A DNA stretch of 64,000 nucleotides, from the NCBI GenBank assembly GCA_963556255.1, contig OY744610.1, positions 14,989,730 to 15,053,729 of the forward strand, written 5' to 3'. Shown piece by piece: positions 55,931 through 64,000 of the stretch. Both the position numbers and the translations under genes were made by a program. Numbering within the stretch: position 1 is the first letter of the stretch; the number at the start of each line of letters is the position of its first letter. The notes beneath the pieces were generated by a model, which worked only from the letters and a program-made list of their open reading frames with translations, was not told where the DNA came from and made no database searches. The stretch comes from Allolobophora icterica. Its lineage: Eukaryota > Annelida > Clitellata > Crassiclitellata > Lumbricidae.

Positions 55931-58375
55931 TTCTTTCCTCCGTCCCTCCCTCCCGGTCGTTCCTCCGTCCCTTCGTCCCTGCCTCTCACTCTCTCTCCTT
56001 TCCTCCATCCCTTCACCCTCCGTCCCTTCCTACCTCTCTCGTCTTAATGACGGGCAAATCCACTGGTTCACCATAATTTTTAAGGACTTTATGGAATTAA
56101 CATCTTGATGACCTTAAACAAAAGTCTATGTTTTGGAATATGTTGTGCAAGGATTGTGGTGGTCGTGCAAATTCAAGCGAAGTTTTTTTTTTATAAAAAA
56201 GCTCTCTCAAATATAAATGGGTATTAAACAGGTGATATATGAAATCGAACACAAGTTTGATTATATGTTTTAGGGACATTTCTGAGTAAGGATCCTAGTG
56301 AGTTTTAGAAATGCTGATATTGCAAGTTTCATGGCTTCGAATGCAACGGGCATTGTAAACGCCGTGCACGATAATGTTGGTATTGCAGAGGAGTTTGCTA
56401 AATACTTTGCTTCTGTGCATCACAGTTTTGATATTGATAGTGAAGCTGTAGCCTACTGAGCGGCACTACTCACTTTTGTACTCATCCTGTAGTAAGTCAT
56501 CATAAATTGCGTCTCGAGGACGACTAACCTTATGCTAAGCCAAAGCTAGCGTTGTCAACTTCCTTCATCGCGGAAGGTGAGATGCTGAAAATCTAAGTAT
56601 GACTTACTGTATGCAGAAATCGGGGTGAAACAAAGAAAATTACGCAGTCAGAGTAAGAAAAATCTGATGATATCGAGAAGAGGTAAAGGACTTGTCAGAA
56701 TTTTATTTATTTTTGCAGGATTACGAGACGGCGAGCGAGTGGACTGGCCATTCGCCCTCATATGCCGAGGCCAAAAAATGAAGTCGCTAAAACTTCATAC
56801 ATATGGCTGCCTCAGGGCTAGCTCAAGGGACTGCTTTTCTTGAATTTCTTCTTCTATAATTCGCAAAGGGCGAATTCGCTGAGCCTATAGCTACATGATA
56901 ATTTGTTGCGTGAATGGAAGAAACAGATTAAATCCTAATGTTTAGCCATGAAGAAGACGTCGACGACAATGGTGAGCCTATCATTAGTTCGCTTCGAATT
57001 TATTCACTCATTTTCCGTAGGTGGCGTGCTAATCTGATTATAAAACGGACTCGTGAACCTATGTTTGAAAATCTTCGTGCATTTCAATATCTTCAGGCAT
57101 TTGGTAGTTAGGTGCCTTTCAGGAATTAGTATTATGTTTTCATCTGAATTTGTAAGGGATTTGACAGTGTTTATCATACATAAAATAGTGTCGTCGTTAT
57201 GACCCACTATGATTAATGAGCACATTTACTATACACGACAACGTGTAAATGTTACACTTGTTGCCGTAAGTAAGCTTACTACGTCAATGCTGTTCCTATT
57301 TTCACGCGCTTCTGCGACCTGAAAGATTATGGATACCGTTCCCTATGACCACATAGATAATTTTCTAGGGATATGGATTATACCCGTACCATCGCGTTTC
57401 AGATTGAGGTAACGCGCCCACTGTTAATAGATTAAAATAAACAATGTCCACCAAAATCATTATCAGACTGGCGTTCAGTGATAACTTTTCACAATATTAG
57501 TCGAACCGAGAATAATGCGTTATAGGGAGAATGAGCGGAAAGAAATTGTCGATCCTCTATTTTCCAGACCAAAGTCTCAGGATAATGAAAGCCTTCTGGA
57601 AAGCATCGTTTTGAATCTGTTTTCGTCGATTGATCGAAGCTCCGCGAATTCGTCGGACTGCATCGTGGTCCTCTTCTGTAGACCTTGTAGTCATGGAGAA
57701 AGGCAAGATGGAAGGAAATGAACTTTGAACTCAGAGAGTTTATAGAAGAATGATGCGACGTTTTTGTTTACTTTAAAAACGATAGTAAGTAGGTACACCA
57801 ACAAAGAATTAAGTGTGTGCAGGTATCAAGTTGTAATCTAGTTTCCAGCTTCTAGGTTTGCAGTTCACAAGATGAAACGACTGTGCGGTAGGTTCTTAAG
57901 ATCTATATTTAGAAAATGACGACATAGGAGACTAATTATGCATCTGAGAAAGTGAAACTGAAATTTAACATAGGAAAGCGGACATTGTCGTAGTATTGCT
58001 CTCACTAGTTAGCGTTCAAAATAGAAATTTTACGTTCTTTAAAACTGAGTGAAATTGATATGGAGACAATCACTAACTTATTGTGCTCTTACTTTGTTAT
58101 TCCTCGCAAGCCAAAATTACAGATGGCCTAATTGTGTCAGTACAGTAAGCAGAGTTGCGGTTGCCAAACTGACAACACTGCGTAGAGGCGAGTTGGATGT
58201 TGGTCCACCGAAGACTTACCTCAAAACCACAGTGGTACATACTAACACTCTACTTTAAACTTTAGCGCACGACATCAGCTCAGTTACGAGCGCTGCGTCA
58301 AGTCAGAGGAATGTTCGAGATATACCGTATGAAGACCTAGTTGCCAGGAGACCAGTGAGATGAGGCTATCACATT
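55931..58375. other. No gene seen; CT-rich tract and LINE-like words
   Basis: 55931-56040 is a CT-rich tract. 56545-56650 is diverged but similar to 59745-59870. 56719-56830 (GAGACGGCGAGCGAG ... GCCCTCATATGCC) matches 61003-61125 in inverted orientation and is the end of a LINE ORF (YAEAKKMKSLKLHTYGC-like). Otherwise nothing. Confidence 0.45.
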
Positions 58376-58485
58376 ATGAAAATAGAAATAGAAATTTAGA
58401 AGCGCCACTATCTAATGACTAAACTAGTACTCTCCGCGTTACAAGGCAAACGCTCTAACCATCGGCTACCTTGTCTCTCAGTGTA
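58376..58485 (-). repeat. tRNA-derived retroposon fragment
   Basis: Minus strand: GGTAGCCGATGGTTAGAGCG then TTTGCCTTGTAACGCGGAGAG matches the A-box and anticodon arm of a threonine-type tRNA. The T arm is lost. A (TTTCTA)n-like tail lies at 58378-58400. Confidence 0.5.
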
Positions 58486-60482
58486 GTAGATGGAAAAGTA
58501 AAAGAGTAGTCATTGAGAGGTCAGAGGATTGAAAGAATTTGTAGATCCGGTCACACGCTATAAATTAACAAGCTTAAACAAAAACCATTAGAAGCGTAAT
58601 GTTTTCACAAGATATAGAAAGTTAATAGAGAAACTCACACAAATGATAAAACTTTACAAGTGTTACAGAAAACTTTCAAGAATACCTACAGTCGATCGTA
58701 GCTGAGAAATATTGAGGAAAGAAGGTTTGAATTTTGAACCTTTATGTTCTTAGTGCACTGGATAGGAAGCGTGATGTTGATAGCTTGGCTGGAAAAACGT
58801 TTATCCTCAGGTACTTTATGAGGCGGCTTAGTATGCGCAATGGGTAATAAATAATATAAATGGGGCATATTTGAGACATATTAGCAGCTGATATTAGCAT
58901 ATTGGTACATGTATATAATCCGTATAATGTATATACACGTTTAAGTCGCTGTGCACAAAAATGCGGTTTGCAATTATTTCCAATAAAGAATATTCTATTC
59001 TATTCTAATGTTGACATCCATCTCAGAACGCCTTTCACAATTGTCTAAAATTGAAAAGTCGTAAATTAGACGTTGGTAATGATGTTTTATTAACATGCTT
59101 AATAAGAAAACGTCATAACATCTGTCTACGGATGTTAAGTGGCATGCTGGGTTCGCTGTTGTTTGCTTCTCCCGTTTTTTGTCGTGTGACTCTGTATTGA
59201 GTTGCAGCACATGCGCAGTCAATCTTCACTGTGGGCAGAAGAAGATAATCGCGTGCGTAATAAGGAGGCCATGGTCATAATTCGTTGTGGTCACTGGTCT
59301 TTCATATGAATTCGGTTTTCACACTTCTTCATTCAATTGAAATTAGGTAAAGTCAGAACATTTTCTATAACAATGTATTATAACACCAAAACCTTGAACA
59401 GTTTTATAGTAATATTAACTTGTTTGTCAGTGAATGTTGACCTAAATTGGGTTGATTCGGATTGTAAAAGATCATCTCATTGACGCTTTCCCTTTGCACT
59501 TAACAATGTAAAATTTGCCTTGTTCCTTTTAGGCTCGTCCTAAACATGATACATGCCTGCTTAAGCTTCCTCTAATTGAGCCACTTTGAACAGATATTTT
59601 ATTCAGTCGCTTAGAGACATCGACATATCACTGTGTTTGCGTTAAATAACTGAAAAAACTAGAAAGGCTGTAATGAGCCAATATAGGCCAAGTAGCCTAA
59701 TCCGTTTGAAGCTGTGTCCGGCAACGACTACCATTATAGTAATCGAGGCTAGCGTTGTCAGTTTCCTTTTATTGCGATGAATTCAAACGCTGAACATCTG
59801 TGTGTGACTTAGAGTCTGTTGAGATTGCAGGAATTCTGAATGAAACCAAGAAATTACACGGAGCACGGTAGGAAGAAATTTATCGTCTTGCGATGAAATG
59901 CATAGACAGAGAAGTAATCTCTTCTTATATTCGTCTCTCTTTCTGAAGCAAAAGTATAGAATCGGTGTATCTCATACAAGCGTGCTTCAATGAAGAAATA
60001 GGCCTACGTCTTAATGCTGATGTTCGAATCTTCCCTGTATTTGTAAATATAAAGGCCATAGTCCGAAAATTTTAACTAAGAACATTATTGTGAATACCAT
60101 CACTTGATGAATTTACACGGTTATTTCTAGTTTATTTTATACGGTTATCTCTAGTATATTTTTGTGTGCTTCTACTATTAAACTACTATCAAATAACTAA
60201 TGTTTTTAATATCTTCTCCTGCGCGCTTTCGTCGGCGCGCATTTATCCTGCGCGCTTTTTGTCGGGTCACCCAAATCGTCTGCAGTAGGCCATACATTAT
60301 GGTTTGGCGCTCGTCAACAGCAAGTCAAGCTCGATTTGGCCAATCATGCTACCGAATTCCCTTCTATTACCTTTTTCTACTTCAGTCGTGACCTAGGTAT
60401 CATTCTGAATTAAGAACTCTCCTTCTCTAAGCATATTCATGAGCTGACTACAGTGGTTAAATTCAGCCGGATCCCGCCGGAT
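58486..60482. other. No gene seen
   Basis: Contains a retroposon-like AATAAAGAATATTCTATTC tail (58981-59010) and the diverged repeat 59745-59870. No gene is supportable. Confidence 0.4.
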
Positions 60483-60612
60483 CTGAGATCCGGCACCTCT
60501 GATTTGAGATCCGCCACCTGCATTGTGAGACCCACCACCCAAATTATGAGATCCGCCACCTAAGAAGGGAGACCCATCACCTCAATAGGGAGTTCCACCA
60601 CCGAAGATCAGA
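60483..60612 (-). repeat. 21-bp minisatellite encoding Gly-rich heptads
   Basis: Six imperfect 21-bp units (GATCCGCCACCTNNNNNNTGA form on the plus strand). On the minus strand they translate as GGGSHNL, GGGSHNA, GGGSQIR, that is, G-G-G-S plus three residues. One unit has a stop (TPY-stop). It could be a piece of a repetitive coding exon or a chance minisatellite. Confidence 0.6.
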
Positions 60613-61002
60613 TTAGGATTCGTCAGTGCGGTTCAATATTCACTAGCATCATAGAAAACTACATGGGCCTATGTGTTTGCTTAAATCGCCTGCTGTTTTA
60701 TTATCGCTGCCGAAGGGTAGTAACCCAAGGCTGTGGCAGCAGAAGTAGACAATTGGGCCTACATCGAAGCGATAACACAGTAGGCCTAGTTTGCTTCATT
60801 AATGACTCGTTTGCGGAACTTCGGAAGGCTAGAATCGTTTGAAAATCTGGAATAACACGTCATTTGATTAGTTATAGTTATCGCGCATGCAGTCTGCAGA
60901 TAATGTCAAAAAGAGTTGGCCAGCGTGCAAAGAAAGCTATCGTACGTGGATGGATTACTAAGGGTCGTCATGCTGCAACAGATTTTCTTGCAGTCCCTTA
61001 AA

Positions 61003-61125
61003 TTAAGCTATTAAACTTGCTCTGATCAGACAGCCACGGGTATGAAGTGTTAGCGACTTCATTTTCTTAGCCTTGGCATATGAGGGCGGGTGGCCAGTCC
61101 TCTCCCTCGCCGTCTCGTCTTCACA
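61003..61125 (-). mobile_element. LINE ORF fragment
   Basis: The minus strand reads TGHPPSYAKAKKMKSLTLHT, a LINE ORF C-terminal motif also present (inverted and diverged) at 56719-56830. Confidence 0.45.
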
Positions 61126-61567
61126 CCGACAGTGGACTGTCGGTGTACTCATTATAGCTGAGTTGGCTAGGGTGCACACGTGGAGCAAAAACCTCGAACC
61201 AAATTTCTGCCCTGGCGGGATAGACAGTGTAGTGGTTCGCGTGCAACAGATTTATGCAAGTGCAAAGCACCGAAAACGTCCACAGCCACAGAAGCATGCA
61301 GGGCAGTATGGAAATGTTTCTAAGTCAGCATATAATTGTGGTATTGACAGTATTGAAACTCCTGCTTAATTTTCAGCTTTTCACTGGGTTTACATCTGTT
61401 ATGATCTAAGGCGATAGTCAGACTGCTTTACTTACTGGGCTGTTCAACTTGAAAGTAGTTTGCATATTAATTTTTGGTATTTGTTCATTATGTGCTTTGT
61501 AAGTTATTGCATTGACTTGTCGATCAAAGCCTGTAGTCTTCTGTAACATGTTATGTAAAGTAATATT

Positions 61568-62330
61568 CATTCATTCATTCATTCATTCATTCATTCTGGA
61601 CATTTATATAGCGCTTCTTCAAGAGACCTACTCAGAGGCGCTCCCAGCCCAGCCACGGCTAAACAGATAGGTCTTGAGTTGTCGTAAGAAAACAGGTGAA
61701 TTATTCCGGGGGAAGCAGCGTAAGGATATCGGAAGACCATTCCAGGTAGACGGGCCAACAACCGAGAAGGCTCGGCGTTGCCTGACTGCGGAGCGGGTCC
61801 GAGGGACCAATAGCTCCCCATTAGTCGCAGATCGCAAAGCTCTGCGGGAAGCTAAGTCAGAAATCGGGCAGCAGAGTTCAGACAGGTAGGATGGGGCGCT
61901 ACCGGAGAGACACCGCCAAACTAGTGCTGCAACCCTTAGGAGATGCGCTCAGAGGCAGGAAGCCAATGTAAGACGTCACGCATATAGGCAGAGACTGGGG
62001 CATATTTTGGAATGCGACCAATAAGTCTAGCAGCAGAACGAAGGACCCGGTCAAGTCGCCCCATTAGGCCCTTGGAGTGACCAACAAGGACCGAGCAACA
62101 GTGGTCAACTCTACCAGTGACAAATGCATGAACTAAGATCACTGCAGCATCATGGGAGAGGGACCTCAGTACAACACGCAACTGCCGGAGCTGATAATAA
62201 CAGTTCCGAGTGACCAAGTTAACGTGCTGAGAGAGACTAAGCTCTCGATCCAGCGTAACACCTAGGTCACGAACAGTAAGGGAGAAAGTGATATGGGGAA
62301 AGGTTTCAGTCAATTGGTGTAGGTCAACCC
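61568..62330 (-). mobile_element. CR1/L2-type LINE, 5'-truncated
   Basis: The minus strand encodes the reverse-transcriptase thumb region: RDLGVTLDRELSLSQHV, CYYQLRQLRVVLRSLSHDAA, VLRSAARLIGRIPKYAPV and MRDVLHWLPASERI. After a frameshift come FSVVGPSTWNGLPISLR and a terminal GWAGSASE. The UTR has GCGCTATATAAATGTCC and a (GAAT)n tail at 61568-61598. This is the longest copy of the window's commonest LINE family. Confidence 0.88.
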
Positions 62331-63384
62331 CATCCTACCTGTCTATTATGTTTCAATCTTAATTGTTAATGTTTTTGCTTTCAATTATCGGAGATGTGTC
62401 GTGTTTCATGCATGTTGTAATTCACGGACGTCCTTTGGGGCAGGAGGATCCCCTGATTTTTTGGGAAAAATAAAAAATATTTAAAAAAGAAAAGGAAAAA
62501 AAGAGACTCATTTGCAGCATTGGCTTACAGTTTTGCATGTAGACTAAATACAAAACATTTTAAAAGAAACACCAAAAAAGGCTGAAAAAATGTTCACGCG
62601 TGAGCGCCGAAAACTTTGTTAACCTCTTTTTTTTCTCCCCCCGAAAAAGCTGAAATGACGTCCCTGTTGTAATTTAGGATTAGCCGTAGGTTTTTTGGAT
62701 TTGCAAATATTTAGACACGCCACCTCTGGATGAGCAATTTAACCACTGGCTGACTACCAAGGACCCCAACTGTGTGTCGTATTCCTCTCCCTTTCATTCT
62801 CTGGCGTCGCTACGAGTCGGTCCGTGAACATCTCCTTTGCTGAGGCCCGAATACCACTGTGGGGGAAACATCTCGGCGCACCGAGGTCCTTCGTAACCTT
62901 TATGACATCGCCCGTTTGTTTCAGCAGTAGTCCCACGTTTGAAGACGACATGGCGCAGAAATCTGTGGCTATTATTAATGACTACAGTAACGAAAGTTGA
63001 ACCCACTGATTTCACGCGATAATGGCGGACATTTCATGAACGGGGAATCTGGTGATAATAAACAAAGTTTTATGCTATTTGAAAAATAATTTTGCAAATT
63101 CAACTCGGAGAAGGTAAAGGAAAGGCGTAGTGCCGTTTCTATTCAGTTGAAGAAATTATGTAAAGGAGAGGTTGTTTGAGGCGGCGGTGTTTGTGGTTAG
63201 CGATAATGTAAGCACAGACATTCCGCGTTTGATTGTACGTCGTCCAGGCGAAGGTAAACGTAAACCTGAGGCACAAGATTTGTTGGATCTATTCACGTAT
63301 TTGGATACTATTCCTTAAGAGGGTCATAAGTTACTCCCGCCGTTTGCACGTGCTTTTCTGAATTTCTTCACTTTGATATTCAGC
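62331..63384. other. No gene seen
   Basis: AT-rich. A short open stretch at about 63180-63317 reads VSDNVSTDIPRLIVRRPGEG and ends in a stop; I do not recognise it. Confidence 0.35.
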
Positions 63385-64000
63385 ACGGGCGCCCGGTAGT
63401 CGAAGGGCTCCTGCCACCGTCTGACCCCCTGGTCAGGGCCATCCACCCGTGGTAAGAGGATCTCCGGTAAACATTCGCCTCGCCGGATGTACCCGTCCAG
63501 CCCTCCGCTGCCGTTTCCCCTTAACGACAGCTGTAGTGCCCTCGCCTTCCTCCCTTGGGGACACGGGGTTTCAGGTTTTCACCCCGAACGCAACCGGGAC
63601 CGCACTCTCCGAGCCGGGTGCTTGCTTTACAGGTGGCCGCCTGGAACTATCCCGTTCCTGCTGGTGCGTCCCATCCTCCCCAGGAGTGGTACCCGCGTCT
63701 GCACCGCCAGTTGGGTGTGTTTACTTCCCTCCACCCCGGACTACTGCGGAGTCCCAACAGCGGTCGTGACCGAGAGCGTCACTAGGACTGAGCAGAGCGG
63801 TTGGCACCCAACACTTTCTCCTCGAAATTCTCACCCTTAAAGGCTGTGATCGGCCTATTCTCCTTCCACTTCAACGGTCCTATAAGAAGGAACAGTGTCT
63901 ACAGGCGTAGACCCTAAAACCAGGTTTGTGTGCAAGCCGGCTGAAGCTGGACGTGCCTCGGGCTTTGCGCCGCCCTCAGCTAGGAGTTCAGGACAGCCTC
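63385..64000. other. GC-rich segment at window edge, possibly the 5' part of a retroelement
   Basis: Base composition rises sharply at about 63385 and stays GC-rich to the end. Plus-strand frames give overlapping proline/arginine-rich ORFs (63449-63840) without recognisable motifs. The abrupt change and lack of coding signal suggest the leader of a GC-rich element whose body lies to the right. It could also be a CpG-rich promoter. Confidence 0.3.

Overview
The window is eukaryotic, AT-rich and dominated by transposable elements, as in an invertebrate animal genome. Signs are single genes with GT-AG introns, CR1/L2-type LINE tails, tRNA-headed SINEs, an LTR retrotransposon of Ty3/Gypsy order, hAT-type elements with 8-bp target duplications, a pogo-like element, a trace of a PolB-carrying element, and many microsatellites. 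The family of large Mab-21-domain proteins seen here is expanded in marine invertebrates such as bivalves, corals and amphioxus. The palindrome TAGGCCTA is strikingly frequent. I cannot name the species.

The host-gene content is a small dispersed family of Mab-21/cGAS-like nucleotidyltransferase genes with a long helical C-terminal half. There are four copies. Copy 1 (bases 1-623, +) is the 3' end of a gene entering from the left. Copy 2 (8403 to about 13520, +) is a pseudogene broken by a LINE tail, a microsatellite and two nested hAT elements. Copy 3 (34308 to 29278, -) is a pseudogene split by a 2.2 kb TIR element that carries a LINE. Copy 4 (52000-54819, +) is intact, 939 residues, with conserved nucleotidyltransferase acidic residues. 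Copies 1 and 4 share about 0.75 kb of 3' flank, so they arose by a fairly recent segmental duplication. The only other host-like gene is a decayed BTB-BACK-PHR gene (43203 to about 45200).

Layout: 0-8 kb holds copy 1, a PolB-element fragment, LINEs and two hAT MITEs. 8.4-13.5 kb is copy 2 with its insertions. 13.5-20.6 kb is a decayed gag-like ORF, simple repeats, a transposon-derived ORF and a 5'-truncated RLE-type LINE lying inside a TAA microsatellite. 20.8-28.1 kb is a nearly complete Gypsy element with 1.14 kb LTRs whose gag ORF starts inside the LTR and whose reverse transcriptase is replaced by foreign sequence. 29.3-34.3 kb is copy 3. 37-42 kb holds a GA array, SINE, pogo-like element, hAT MITE and LINE. 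43-45 kb is the BTB pseudogene. 46-51 kb is repeats. 52-54.8 kb is copy 4. 55-64 kb is mostly gene-free with LINE pieces, a coding-like minisatellite and a GC-rich segment at the right edge.

All assignments come from reading motifs and repeats by eye; no database search was made.
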